Origin: Agapetus fuscipes
Taxonomy: Eukaryota > Arthropoda > Insecta > Trichoptera > Glossosomatidae
Reading direction: 5' to 3'
Length of the DNA: 64,000 nt
Assembly: GCA_951799405.1 (NCBI GenBank)
Contig: OX637343.1
Span: 10,704,524 to 10,768,523, forward strand
Of this stretch, positions 9,810 to 20,019 are shown piece by piece. The notes beneath the pieces are model-generated. The model searched no databases. It was not told where the DNA came from and saw nothing but the letters and a program-made list of their open reading frames with translations. The position numbers were made by a program, and so were the translations under genes. Each line of letters starts with the position of its first letter. The stretch's first letter is position 1.

Positions 9810-9925
9810 AATCCATGTTTTGGCTCTAATTTCTGCCGAGCGCAGTGTTAGGCTGTTTTTGTCGAGGGGGACGGGCTTGATTATATTTCCATTTAAAATG
9901 TGGCCTGTGTGGTCTGCCATTCCAC
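9810..9925 (-). mobile_element. CR1/L2-like LINE fragment next to exon 4
   Basis: The minus frame reads [19 protein letters not shown], matching the IKPV..G.K.LTLRSAE segment of the LINE at 60830. It ends about 40 bp before the cyclase exon 4 acceptor. Confidence 0.7.
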
Positions 9926-9961
9926 AATTTTCTCACATTTCTCTGTTTCTTCTTTCTCCAG

Positions 9962-10111
9962 ATCTCCTGTGGACGGCTCCCGAGCTTCTTCGTCACTGCG
10001 GCCTGCGGAGAAGGGGAACCCAGCCAGGAGATGTTTACTCCTTCGGCATCATCATGCAAGAAGTGGTGGTCAGGGGGGAACCATTCTGTATGCTGGCACT
10101 GTCTCCGGAAG
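9962..10111 (+). CDS. Gyc76C: Gyc76C-like receptor guanylyl cyclase, exon 4 (kinase-homology C-lobe)
   Basis: The acceptor is TTTCTCCAG (AG at 9960-9961) and the donor GTCAGT at 10112. The split codon with exon 3 gives Asp140, followed by [10 protein letters not shown] (the APE-like motif), [20 protein letters not shown] and LSPE. The substitution of the usual kinase VWSFG by VYSFG is standard for this family. It ends in phase 1. The intron before it is 6.1 kb and is filled with hAT elements and SINEs. An antisense CR1-like LINE scrap ends about 40 bp before the acceptor. Confidence 0.95.
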
Positions 10112-10149
10112 GTCAGTATTTTTTTGTTAATATTCAAATTCCCTAATAA

Positions 10150-10610
10150 GATTTTTCGAGTCTTTGAGTCAAGTGTGCTTCCAATATCCATCTATAGCTT
10201 AGAAACAAAAGGCCGCTCACTCAGTTCAATGCCAACAGACTGCGAACGTGCCAAAGATCTATTGAAAAGAGGATGCTGGGAATCAGCCTCAGAGACAGAG
10301 TTCCAAACCAGGAGATCCGTAGACGCCCTGGTGTCACTGATTTTATGCAGCGAGTGGCCTGCTTAAAGTAGCACTAAGCAGATCACGTCGCAAGGCAAGG
10401 CAGGTGGCCGAAAAGGATTGTACAGTGGCGACCCAGGATATGTCCAAGCGAGGAGCGAGGAGACCCCAACTTAGTTGACTGGATGACATCACGATAACTG
10501 CAGGCAGAGGATGGCTGAACACAGCAGCCGATAGACTGGAATGGAGAGGATTGGAGGATTTCTAGGAGTGGACTGAAAAAGGCTGGGGAAGGAAGGAAAG
10601 ATTAGATTTT
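10150..10610 (+). mobile_element. Degraded LINE 3' region
   Basis: Broken frames give SSVLPISIYSLET, KRMLGISLRDRVPNQEIR, GRGWLNTAADRLEWRGLEDF. LPI..Y..ET, R..LGI..RDR..N and the W...A.DR.EW ending are non-LTR signatures. Several frameshifts and stops are present. Confidence 0.75.
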
Positions 10611-10689
10611 TAATAATATTCCCAAAATTGTATATATAGGCCTATGTATTAAATAACTCATCACTTTACGATAATCACTGATTAGCCAA

Positions 10690-10985
10690 AGAAGCCATTC
10701 AAGCGCATTCAATCTGTGTTGAGTTCGGCAGCAAGGCTCATATTCAGGATGTCCAAAGTCGCTCACATCACTCCTCTGTTAAAAAAACTACATTGTCTTC
10801 GCTTCCCGGAGAGGGTGGTCTACTATGTTGGTCTGATGGTACACTACAAAGCTTGGCTCTATCTTATCTGACAGACAAAATTTCACCCGTTGAAAACTAT
10901 GTGAGGACGCAGACACCCAGATCTACGGGTTATGATAATTTTCAATTTGATTCCACCGCGTCCATAGATGCATATGTTTAAAATT
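10690..10985 (+). mobile_element. CR1/L2-like LINE fragment
   Basis: The frame from 10697 reads FKRIQSVLSSAARLIF, HITPLLKKLHCLRFPERVVY, YYVGLMVHYKA, the region after the reverse transcriptase in CR1/L2-type LINEs (Q...ARL, HITP.L..LHWLP...R). After a frameshift it continues to a stop at 10979. Confidence 0.75.
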
Positions 10986-11404
10986 ATATATATTTTTAAC
11001 CATAGTATAAAAATCTCATTATATAGTTAATCTTTTTTATTACAACTAAAATCGAATGTGCATATTTTCCAATCAATGCTAGAATTTATAGAACTCTTGA
11101 ACTACAAACTAGTATTATACGAGTACCTACTTACATTTCACTTCAATATTAATTGAAAATCGGATAAACGACAACGCATTTATTATAAAAATACTCCAAA
11201 AAAAACAAACACCGACTGGGAGGAGCTTTAATCGAATTGATACGTAAAAATCAACACAGACAAAAGCTGTAAAAAAAGCTCTCGCTCGATACACCGAAGC
11301 TCTCGTATCAAAAGCTCCTTTCATCGAGCTTCGGCCGAACCCGCTGCCCTCTCGTGTGTGAAACGATTCAAATATAGATTATGATAACGGTCGGGCTGTA
11401 TTGT

Positions 11405-11655
11405 ATCTCTATCCCATGTCGCGACGACGACTTGTTCACAGACAGCTCGTCCATGAACAAATCGGTCACACGAGAGTTCGTCCACACGACAGAGTGGTCA
11501 CTTACAATTCGGCCATATATAGCTCCTCAACAGACACTTTACTCACGGACAATTCAGTTACACAACAGTTCGTCCACGCGACTTTGCGGCCAACGACATT
11601 TCGGTGCTGTGGGACCTTCTGACACATACATACAGGACGGGTATGAGGAGGGTTT
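11405..11655. repeat. Degenerate GACCGA/GTCCAC-type minisatellite, locus 1
   Basis: Alternating words such as GTTCACAGACAGCTCGTCCA, AATCGGTCACACGAGAGTTC and AATTCGGCCATATATAGC recur about every 14 bases. Loci at 12297 and 32262 have the same style of repeat. Confidence 0.6.
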
Positions 11656-11708
11656 GAGCATTTCGGTCACATACAATATAATATGGTCCACAGACAAGTC
11701 TATATAAT

Positions 11709-11986
11709 CTATTATATTTGCTGCAAAGGTAAATTAACATTAAAATTCATATTAAATGCACGCCCACAAATAGAATCGAGTACGCTCGCGCTTACAAATG
11801 CTGCATGTGTGCGTAAGTAAGATTAAAATTCAAACCTCAAATTAACATAAACCCTGCCACTTTTGCCGAACTTCCCTGAAACAGGGGTGACATTAGCAAA
11901 GTGAACCATTTTTTTACAGTATGGGTGGTCAGCCTCATACCAACCTATAAGTCAAGGAATTCATACCAACCTATAAGTTAAGGATT
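11709..11986 (-). mobile_element. A-repeat with duplicated 5' edge
   Basis: The low end TGCTGCAAAGG is the antisense of the LINE 3' side. The high end repeats CATACCAACCTATAAGT twice (11937 and 11962), so the boundary block is duplicated. Confidence 0.8.
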
Positions 11987-12047
11987 TTTGTAGACAAGAT
12001 TATCGAAATAAGGTTTTAAAGAAATATGAGCATTGAACTAAGAGTCC

Positions 12048-12293
12048 AAGGGCTTGTTGCACCAACCTCCAATCAATATTTGATTGACACATCAAATTTG
12101 ATTGCTCAATTCTGGTAAGGACCTCGGTTAAATATTTCTCGGAAGTGGGTAATAATATGATGGAATTTGAACAGGAAATGTGATGTACATCAACTGACTT
12201 ACGTACTTACATGCAATCAAATTTGTGATTTGATGGGAGAATTCCCACTTCATTCAGATTTTTGTCTGATTGGAGTTTGGCGAAACAGGCCTT
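12048..12293. mobile_element. Foldback MITE, family FB2 copy 1
   Basis: The ends are GGGCTTGTTGCACCAACCTC and GAGTTTGGCGAAACAGGCC. Interior ATATTTCTCGGAAGTGGGT is seen in the opposite orientation in the copy at 58958. Confidence 0.75.
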
Positions 12294-12296
12294 AAG

Positions 12297-12440
12297 GCTT
12301 ATTTTGTACCGATTTGCACATAGCTTGTTTGTGACCGACTTGCTCATAGCCAAACTGTCTTTGACCGACTTGCTCATAGCCAAACTGTCTTTGACCGACT
12401 TGCTCATAGCCGAGTTGTCTGTGAGCGATTTGTCTTGGAA
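12297..12440. repeat. 30-bp tandem repeat, about four units
   Basis: The unit TTTGACCGACTTGCTCATAG plus CCAAACTGTC is repeated nearly perfectly at 12359 and 12389, with diverged flanking units. It abuts the FB2 MITE. Confidence 0.85.
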
Positions 12441-12762
12441 TCTTTCTACACAAGAGGGTTCGCAAAGCTCTCCTGAGTGCTAATTGGGAAGCTTCATTGT
12501 TCCTCTCCGTGCGTGGGAAGCTGTGTCTAAAGCTCTCATAGAAGAAGTATACAGCGTGATATTTACTGGAGGAAATTCCGTGTCTAAAATAGACAAAATC
12601 TGGAAGGTTAGGAGCTACGAGCACACTCACGGTACCAAATAAAGAAAAATAAAACTTTATGAGGAATAAGGACCTTTTTTGTGTTTTTTCAATGGTGCTG
12701 AAACACGGACCATTCTATCATGTGTAATATTGTTACTATTTAATTTGGGTTCACTTTAAGAA

Positions 12763-13060
12763 AGATCCGTAGTCCAGCGGTAATACTTCAGATTCGTAAA
12801 TGGAAGATTGTGGGTTCGAATCCCGGCGGAGCACAAAAAATGTAGTTAGCATTTATATTTTTAAATTTACTCTACGCTGGGTTGAAAAATTTATAAACTT
12901 TTACCAAAGACTGGTCATCCAGCCTGACAGCCACTGGGTATTGGCACTTTGTAGCGACGAACAGGCTCGTAAACAATACCTCTGCGGCACTACAACAAGT
13001 GTCATAGACCCCTAGAGTCCCTGAAATCTAGGGAATCTCTCGCACAGGATTTCTTAAAAA
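12763..13060 (+). mobile_element. SINE-D with LINE-type tail
   Basis: The head is AAGATCCGTAGTCCAGCGGT with B box GGGTTCGAATCCC. The tail GCACTACAACAAGTGTCATA through TCTCGCACAGGATTTCTTAA ends in A8. It is the clearest example of the LINE-shared tail. Confidence 0.9.
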
Positions 13061-13061
13061 A

Positions 13062-13795
13062 AACACTTCGCTTGAATTTATTTTACTAAATTTGTTTTAG
13101 AATTTGTTAACGTTTGGCCACATTTTTTACTTTTGTACTGGTGGCTTAGCGGCTTGATGGGGTAGGTATTTATTGCTTCAAAGCACCGCAGTCTGTATTT
13201 ATAGAATGACTAAAGCTTATTCTCGCATAAACCATAACATACCGGAAGCTTCTCGAGTGGACGCTTCGAGCAAATACGAGTAGGTACAATCATCCAAATA
13301 CTCAAATGTAGACACACATATTGTTTACCCAGTTCCACACTGTAATATTTCAAAATACACTGTTTTGAGATATGGCCTGTCAAAGTTTCATCTGATTTTC
13401 AATACAATGTTAAATTATGAATATATGCATCTTTTATGTTTTTTATGATTTTTTTAGACTTGGATTTATCATTAGAAGGAAAGTACATATTTATTTCTGT
13501 GTTTGATACAAAACTATTTCGAGATATTGCAATGTGGAATTAAAAATAAAGTTAGATGTATAAAATTCAATAGTGAAATAATCCAGTGTATGACGAAAAT
13601 AATAACGATATCGACTTGTTTGAAAAACTTGAAAAACAGAGCTTCTTTTATAAAGAGCAGATAAAACTCAAAATCGTGAATTTCGGACTTATTACAGTGT
13701 GGAACTGGGCAATCGATTTACAATAATAAATAAAACACACACAATTATAAGTAAACATACACAGAGATAAACTCATACATTCGTAACAGTATCGA
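13062..13795 (-). mobile_element. Antisense LTR split by a MITE
   Basis: The first part (13062-13325) has GAATTTATTTTACTAAATTT and a TATA region CTGTATTTATAGAATG. The second part (13715-13795) ends CATTCGTAACAGTA. The insertion at 13328-13709 separates them. Confidence 0.5.
13328..13709. mobile_element. MITE with about 20-bp terminal inverted repeats
   Basis: CCCAGTTCCACACTGTAATA at the left pairs with TATTACAGTGTGGAACTGGG at the right (right-end first T at 13690). The 380-bp interior is AT-rich with no ORF. A target duplication is not obvious. Confidence 0.85.
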
Positions 13796-13912
13796 TACGT
13801 GGCTGGAGAGCAAAGGCGATGGACAGGCGAGAGTGGAGGAGAATCCTGGATTTAGCCAAGATCCACGCAGTGTTGTCGAGCTCATGATGATTATGATGAT
13901 GATACTTTAGGT
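13796..13912 (+). mobile_element. LINE 3' tail
   Basis: One frame reads AMDRREWRRILDLAKIHAVL, the usual last residues of a LINE polyprotein (DR..WR). It is followed by GATGATTATGATGATGATAC as microsatellite tail. Confidence 0.7.
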
Positions 13913-14360
13913 GTACTATAACTTATAAGTATAGTATAGATACAGGATGGTCATGATTTAGGTATAATGGATAGCCGCAGGCATGTGGCGCTTGCATCAA
14001 ATGTAAATTTGGCCAATTACCCGGGACACTATGTTGTGTGAGGTAGAGATGGCAGCGGGAATCATTTCTCCGGATACCGGATTTAAGATTAGAAAAACTG
14101 AGTGCTGAGTATTCCAAGCAGGTTATTTAATCCCCCGATTAACAGGTACTCGTGTGATAATTATAACATGGTTACAGAAACTACAAACTGTTCAATTTAG
14201 GTAATAGTAAAAATAGCTTCGCTTAGGTTTACGATACGATATGTGAGTCATCTTTCCATACACTTTAATCAAGGACGATAACTGAGAGCCACAGCTGATA
14301 AAATATTATAAGCAGGATTGGACTCAGAATCGATCCCTGTGGAACGCCAGAGATGAGTGG

Positions 14361-14587
14361 ATTTTTTAAAAATAGATTTGTGGAAAGGAATGTATTTCAC
14401 CAACCTATTTTGGCTGCTCAGTTGTCTTCATGCGAAAGCAGAAGCTTGTGTGCATGCAATGGCATCTGTTGAACCAGAGTCATTGCAGTGGTAGTGGGCT
14501 AGACGCAGATTCGAACCAACGGTATTCTGTTCCAAATACGCTAGTCCAACATGCGCCTCTACCCCCTCGGCCATAACACCGATATAA
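14361..14587 (-). mobile_element. SINE-B
   Basis: The minus head is GGCCGAGGGGGTAGAGGCGC, and the B box GGTTCGAATCTGC follows. The low end is CACAAATCTATTTTTAAAAA. It shows the least disturbed A box of the family. Confidence 0.8.
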
Positions 14588-14636
14588 CATTAACCATTTA
14601 GTATCTAATCATTTAACCATCTGAAGATGCGGAAGT

Positions 14637-14911
14637 AGAAGAGCATTCTATGCTGTGAGCAAGGGTTCGATCCCCACGGAGAGTGTCAGAAATGAATAAA
14701 TTCCGGCCAGGTGTAATCAGGGTTCACAAGGAATGAGAACCAGCCCTTCGGCAGCTGAGAAACCCCCACTTCAACTGAAGTGGTTGGCGTGAGGCCGGCC
14801 CCCTGACCCGTAAAAATAAATATGTCCCGAATCGCCACATGCGATCCCTTCGGGGATAATGCAGGCAAAAAGTTACACTATATGTGTAGCTTAGTTGTGT
14901 TGTGTGCGTTT
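14637..14911 (+). mobile_element. SINE-C, head partly lost
   Basis: It enters at GAGCATTCTATGCTGTGAGC, keeps B box GGGTTCGATCCCC and runs to the family 3' end TATGTGTAGCTTAGTTGTGT. Confidence 0.85.
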
Positions 14912-15153
14912 ATTACAAAGTGAATGCCTCTAAAATCAATAAAAGCATACAAAATGTTTTTTTTGTTCAATATAAGCCGGATATTTGTCGCATCTCTAAA
15001 ATGTATTCTAAATGTGAAATATCTCTCTGAACTAATTGATTTGTACAGGAAGAATATGAAGTTCATTATAAAGCGTATCGGAAACCAATATCACATACAA
15101 ATATACAATCATGTATAATATCCAGTATATTTCATTAATTAAATCAAACGAAT
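14912..15153. other. Intron, nothing recognised
   Basis: AT-rich sequence. Short frames on both strands show no resemblance to known proteins. Confidence 0.55.
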
Positions 15154-15700
15154 TGTTGTGTTTTAACTGGGTTCTCTTTTAATTAAACTGTAATTATTTA
15201 TTTTAAAAGAATTTATTTTACACAATTTGGTTCACAATTGATTTCTAGCTCTGTCTTTCGAACTTTCAGATTCATTTCGTTGTTTCAAGGATAAGATAAT
15301 TTTAAACCTTTCCCGGCCTCTAAGGAGTGTCCGACCCTGATAGCAAACGACGTTTTTCCTTGGGTCACACCTCAAGAGATCTCTCCATCACCGGACCATA
15401 AACAAAACTCCCAAAGCCGATTAGAATCCAGCAACCCTAAGCGTTCAATATAATTCAGTTAGCAGGGAAGGCCATAGCTTCGGGGTGTTTTACCCCCGTC
15501 CCCGAGGGATCGGACCCGCCGTGAACCCTTTCAAAAGGACGCTAATCAATTACCTTCCTTGCCATTGAGTCTCCATAAAAGACTGCCCACCTTTGCTGGA
15601 GAAGTGTCGGATATAGTCCGTGTAACTGAAATGATGTACAATCACAAAGTTTCCGTCTATAAATGGATCAATATATTGTTACGTTTTAAGGTCCTTCAGT
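15154..15700 (-). mobile_element. Possible antisense LTR with unusual interior
   Basis: It begins TGTTGTGTTTTAACTGGGTT and shares TTTTACACAATTTGGTTCAC with the LTR at 45130, in the same orientation. From 15290 to 15660 a less AT-rich stretch (GGGTGTTTTACCCCCGTCCC) is not matched elsewhere. It may be LTR or an older insertion. Confidence 0.35.
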
Positions 15701-16014
15701 GTTACAATAAATAGAAGACAGTTTTGATTTAATTTATATATTGTACAAATTTCTTTCATACTACATTAAGTTACACTTATACTGTATCTTTGCAGCTTAG
15801 ATTATATACTACCTATTATATAGGCTTGTATGCATCACTGTTGTTCAATCTGTCATTCTATCCATGGTGAATCTCGCCTTATACTCATGCTAATTAAGCT
15901 TGGATTTTTTCCAGAAAGTTGGCAGTTTTGAAAATCATGTGTGCACAAACGTTGTGCGCAGGAGTTTATATTGTTTTAATCTGTGATGTTGTCAATTTTG
16001 ATCGAAAAATGCCA

Positions 16015-16537
16015 TTATTATAAAACATAACGGTATGTGTAATTATTGGGTGCCAAAACACAAGATGGAGAAAACAAGAAAACATAGGATTTCACATGAT
16101 ACTGTAATTCTGTCGCCATTCTGCTAGTGGGGGCCAAAGCCTCTGCAGAGCTGTCTCCATTTCTCCCTATCCTTACATACCTCTTGCAATTCATTCATAT
16201 CCATCACCTTTTTCATGCATTTTCTTCTTTTACGCTCGCTTTGTATATCCCATTCTCTCACAATCTCCTCAATCTCTTCAATCTGATCACTCTATACTTT
16301 TCTCGGTCGTCCCTTACCTCTTTTTCCTCTCACACTTTCTCTGTATATGTATATACTGTATTAGTATATACTTGGTCAGTCTATCATCATTCATTCTCTC
16401 CACATGCCCAAACCATCTCATCACATTATTTTGTACCTTAACTTTCACATCCTCTTTCAAATTATATTCTTTCTTTAACCATTCAGGAAGGTTGACACGT
16501 ATATCTAGTTGCACTCCACCAATCTTAAAACTCAATA
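16015..16537 (-). mobile_element. LINE 3' fragment next to exon 5
   Basis: The minus frame has LPEWLKKEYNLKEDVKVKVQ and MRWFGHVERMNDDRLTK, clearly akin to the C terminus of the LINE ORF at 39290 but from another subfamily. Its 3' UTR (16015-16130) is unrelated to the A-repeat. Confidence 0.75.
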
Positions 16538-16556
16538 GTCTTACCTTTGTTGGCAG

Positions 16557-16728
16557 ATATAATAGAGAAGGTGAAGAAGCCGCCTCCTCTGATCAGACCT
16601 TCGGTTTCCAAGGGCGCAGCGCCTCCTGACGCCATTCACATCATGAGACAGTGCTGGACGGAGCAGCCAGACATGCGGCCTGACTTCTGCCAGGTGCACG
16701 ACCTCTTCAGGAAGCTCAACCACGGAAG
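16557..16728 (+). CDS. Gyc76C: Gyc76C-like receptor guanylyl cyclase, exon 5 (end of kinase homology)
   Basis: The acceptor is TTGTTGGCAG (AG at 16555-16556) and the donor GTAACT at 16729. Split Asp190 is followed by IIEKVKKPPPLIRPSVS, MRQCWTEQPDMRPDF and LFRKLNHGR. The CW..x..RP motif is the conserved end of kinase folds, and PPPLIRPSV is characteristic of guanylyl cyclases. It ends in phase 2. An antisense LINE fragment comes to within roughly 20-50 bp of the acceptor, leaving a short pyrimidine tract. Confidence 0.95.
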
Positions 16729-16782
16729 GTAACTCCACAATTCCTCAAGCCTTTGTTTGATTTTTGAGCTCTTTCAGTGGAT

Positions 16783-16965
16783 GATGTTATGAACTATGAG
16801 TTTGTGTGTAAATGTACCTAGGCACGTAGTTTGCTGGTGTGCGTAACATGAGTAGTGTTAAACAGCTAGTATAATGATGAAATGGATGGTGGTAGACTAC
16901 TCTGGTAATGGTATGTGGTGACACGAAGTCGATAAGCTAGAGAATATGGGCGTACGCGCTCATTT
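16783..16965 (+). mobile_element. 5' part of an LTR
   Basis: ATGTTATGAACTATGAG and CACGTAGTTTGCTGGTGTGC align loosely with the start of the LTR at 2148. The 3' half is missing. Confidence 0.4.
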
Positions 16966-17100
16966 TCAAAAACTCCTAATCCATTTTATCGGTAACTTTC
17001 CTACCGTCAACTGTTTAACTTATACCTCAATGCATTTAACCACAGATTCTTTCCTAGGTTTCATTCCTTCTTAACCCGTTCTTATCTAATTTGACTATCA

Positions 17101-17297
17101 TATTGGTTCACTTTGCCAATGTCACCCCTGTGTCAGGGAAGTTGTGGGGCTTATGTTCATTTGAGGTTTGGATTTTATTTGTAAGTACACATTTAGCATT
17201 AATTGTAAGCGCGAACTACACGTGTTGGTTTGTGGGCATACATTTGAGAGCTTTTAATGAATATATTCTGGCAACTTAGATTATAGATTATAGATAT
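17101..17297 (+). mobile_element. A-repeat abutting a solo LTR
   Basis: It runs from TTGGTTCACTTTGCCAATGT to the LINE terminus TTAGATTATAGATTATAGAT, and the LTR starts immediately after. Confidence 0.88.
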
Positions 17298-17648
17298 TGT
17301 GACGAACTATGAAATCAAAATACCTACGCGCACCTATACATTTACGATAGTGTGGGTAGAACAATCTGGGAGTTGTCCATGATGGTGGTAGTGCATAGAA
17401 CGGCGTTCTGGTGTGAGCGTGAAATCGAAAAATGATCTGGAATATGCGAGAAAGTTCTCTTTTGTATCTATATATAGGGACTGCAATGGTGCGGAGAGCG
17501 ATTAGTCGCTCTAAGCGTTTTGCCGTGAATACCAATATACGCAGAGATTATCAACTGTTGTAAATTGTGAACCAAACCGTGTAAAATAAATTCTATTAAA
17601 ATGAATAATTCCAGTTTAATTAAAAGAGAACTCAGTAAAATCGTAACA
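17298..17648 (+). mobile_element. Solo LTR 17 nt upstream of exon 6
   Basis: It starts TGTGACGAACTATGAAATC and ends AAAATCGTAACA. The TATA-like TATCTATATATAGGGACT is at about 17466 and the polyadenylation region GTAAAATAAATTC at 17581. Only ATACTTTTTGGTTTCAG remains between it and the cyclase exon. Confidence 0.85.
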
Positions 17649-17665
17649 ATACTTTTTGGTTTCAG

Positions 17666-17806
17666 GAAAGTGAACTTCGTCGACACCATGTTTCAAATGC
17701 TGGAGAAGTACAGCAACAACCTGGAGGAGCTGATCAGAGAGAGAACGGAACAGTTGGACATGGAAAAGAAAAAGACGGAGCAACTTCTCAACAGGATGCT
17801 TCCAAG
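17666..17806 (+). CDS. Gyc76C: Gyc76C-like receptor guanylyl cyclase, exon 6 (dimerisation coiled coil)
   Basis: The acceptor is TTGGTTTCAG (AG at 17664-17665) and the donor GTAAAA at 17807. Codons 247-293 read as a highly charged helix: [34 protein letters not shown] and [10 protein letters not shown]. This is the signalling-helix coiled coil that links the pseudokinase to the cyclase and sets dimer geometry. It is among the most conserved parts of the family and is intact. A solo LTR ends only 17 nt before the exon. The following intron (17807-36660) hosts the antisense gene and the tandem array. Confidence 0.96.
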
Positions 17807-17928
17807 GTAAAAACAAATATGTAACACCACCTAGGTACTTCGCTTTGTTATCTATTTCTTTGCCATATAGATTATAGGTCGAATAGAAAGGGATTTGCTT
17901 CTACCCATTTCACGCTCCTGGATCTATT

Positions 17929-18104
17929 ATGGGGCTTCCACACGCTTGCCAACCCATCACAAGTCAAGCGCACAGTGTGTCGTCTAGAACATGCTAGCTG
18001 GACAAAATTTTGTCTAATGGACTAATTTTGTCCAGCTAGCATGTTCTAGACGACACACTGTGCGCTTGACTTGTGATGGGTTGGCAAGCGTGTGGAAGCC
18101 CCAT
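17929..18104. mobile_element. Near-perfect palindrome of 176 bp
   Basis: The outer ends are ATGGGGCTTCCACACGCTTG and CAAGCGTGTGGAAGCCCCAT. The arms of about 80 bp match essentially base for base into GCTGGACAAAATT and AATTTTGTCCAGC, leaving a 14-nt loop. Confidence 0.95.
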
Positions 18105-18144
18105 TAGAAGGTCTGTAGAAGCGCATGCAAACTACCATGAGCGT

Positions 18145-18310
18145 TTATAATATCGTCTCCTTAGTATTTGTTTGTCTTATCTCCAACAGAGGTAATTTCA
18201 CATAAGCAATGTTTGTATGTATACCGAACCAATGTGTCTTATGAATGCTGGAAATGGATTCTAAAAATATTAAACACAACTCTCAGATTATCGTGTTTTA
18301 CGTTGTTTTC
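18145..18310 (-). repeat. Second copy of the repeat at 1467-1800
   Basis: It shares GTTTGTCTTATCTCCAACAG and GTGTCTTATGAATGCTGGAA with the first copy, in the same orientation. Confidence 0.55.
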
Positions 18311-18314
18311 GTAG

Positions 18315-18575
18315 CTAATCTAATCTAATCTAACCTAAGTTGCAAAGACATGTTACATTGGATATTCACATTACATGCATTCTCACAACCAGACATGTAC
18401 AAGTTCGTGCTTGCACATGCCTCATGTGAGCCTACAACATAAAAACCAAATCTCAAATGGACATACACCCTGCAACTCTTGCCGTCCTTCCCTGTAACAG
18501 GGGTGACATTGGCAAAGTGAACCATTTTTACAGCATGGGTGGTCAGCCGCATACCAACCTATAAGTCAAGGAACT
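18315..18575 (-). mobile_element. A-repeat
   Basis: The LINE 3' terminus is an expanded (TAATC)n run (GCTAATCTAATCTAATCTAA), followed by the complete conserved block to CAACCTATAAGTCAAGGAAC. Confidence 0.9.
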
Positions 18576-18767
18576 CTCAAGAAGCCTATAAGTCAAGAAG
18601 CTCATTGAGTATAATGTGATTCTTAAGACGATTTCAGTTAAGCGTCATCTTTGAATTAAATGGAAGAAAAGCCAGACAAGCACTGGGGGGACGATATCTA
18701 TTCCTAAATCAGAGCATTCCAGCAAGCAAATTTATTGAAAAAGTTTTGGTTTGCTTTGGGCTCTGTA

Positions 18768-19004
18768 CCCTTAGTACGAGTTGCAAAACTTGAGTAATGT
18801 AAAGTTTACGGCAATTATTAAAGAGTGATTTCCCCCAAAATCTGCCATTTTTGTTTGTTTGAACTTGATTTTCTTCATCACTGTAACTCTTTTGCCAAGA
18901 CCATAAAGTGTAAGAAACAAAAACGGCAGATTTAGGGAGAAATCACGCTTTAATATTTTCCGTAAGCTTTACTTTTCTCAAGTTTTGCAACTCGTACTAA
19001 AGGG
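18768..19004. mobile_element. Foldback MITE, family FB3 copy 1
   Basis: The ends are CCCTTAGTACGAGTTGCAAA and TTTGCAACTCGTACTAAAGGG. The interior AAATCTGCCATTTTTGTTTG is mirrored by AACAAAAACGGCAGATTTAG. The second copy is at 44866. Confidence 0.88.
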
Positions 19005-19113
19005 AACTGTTCATTCAATTTCTATGCACGGACCTCTCGTACATAATATTATAAAGGAAACTTATTTGTATGGAGGGAAATTTAAATTCATTGAGAAACT
19101 CTGCGATAAAATA

Positions 19114-19330
19114 TCGACCGGTCCGTAGTCTAGTGGTTAACATTTCTGACTGGTAAATGGAAGGTTGTGAGTTAGAATTCCGGCGGAGCACAAAAAAATA
19201 CACAACATTAATATTTTCAAAATCTGCTCTTCGCTGGGTGAAAAATTCATATACCTTTACCAAATATCGGTCCATCCAGCCTTGGAACAACTGGGCCTTG
19301 GGTGAGAATTGGCGCTTTCTACAAAGTGAT
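19114..19330 (+). mobile_element. SINE-D, truncated 3'
   Basis: The head is CGACCGGTCCGTAGTCTAGT and the body runs to GAATTGGCGCTTTCTACAAA, where it stops. Confidence 0.85.
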
Positions 19331-19384
19331 TGAATTTTCACAGTACCTATCGATGGTAAAGCTCATAGGTATATGTATAAAAAA

Positions 19385-19655
19385 AAGGATGATTTTTTGG
19401 TGAGCGCTGTTTTTGTGCGAATCAAACCTGAAGTGCCCTCTGCTAGCTTAGTCGTCGCTGTAGAAAGCGCCTATACTCAAGCAAGACCCATGTATTGTAG
19501 GGCTGGATAGACCTTGGGTGACCTGTAAAGGTATATTAATTTCTTAACCAAGCGAAGAACATTTTTAAACAATTTTTTTTTTTGCTTCGCCAGGAATCGA
19601 ACCCACGACCTTCCGATTACGAGTCCTAAGCGTTAACTACAAGATTACGGATCAG
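19385..19655 (-). mobile_element. SINE-D, diverged
   Basis: The low end is AGGATGATTTTTTGGTGAGC. The high end CTACAAGATTACGGATCAGT is the damaged tRNA-like head. The B box reads GGGTTCGATTCC on minus. Confidence 0.8.
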
Positions 19656-19659
19656 TGCG

Positions 19660-20019
19660 GTTATACGTACATGTTGTCACTTGAGTGGGTTAGAATTAAC
19701 AATGAATTGATAAGGGTCGTTGGTTAGTGAGGACCCCACACACATTAAAGGGGTTAAATACCTTACGACGCATTAAAGACCTCAATGCCTCCATTTTAAA
19801 ACACTACGTTAACACTTCTCGATTGCGTAAATCTAAAAATGTATGAAAACTAAATCACTCTCTAGGAGTGCCGTCGTATATTTGCTACATTTTCGATTTA
19901 TGCAATCGAGGGGAGATTGTATAATGTTTTATACCTACTCGGGGTACAGTACCCCAAGCGGCTATTTCCTTCAAAAAGGCAGTTGAATAAGTAACATGTA
20001 AAATGGATAAAGGCTAATT
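19660..20019. repeat. Unclassified repeat segment
   Basis: AACTAAATCACTCTCTAGGA with GCAATCGAGGGGAGATTGTA resembles 62230-62310 (AACTAAATCACTCACTAGGG), and a fainter match lies at 28440-28530. No class assigned. Confidence 0.4.

Noticed and set aside
9826..10191. 121-codon minus-strand frame over cyclase exon 4
   Set aside because: It is a shadow of the plus-strand coding exon and an antisense LINE scrap. Splice sites and family motifs support the plus strand.
16127..16441. 104-codon plus-strand frame upstream of exon 5
   Set aside because: It is the complement of a LINE C-terminal region, which has clear RWFGHVERM motifs on the minus strand.
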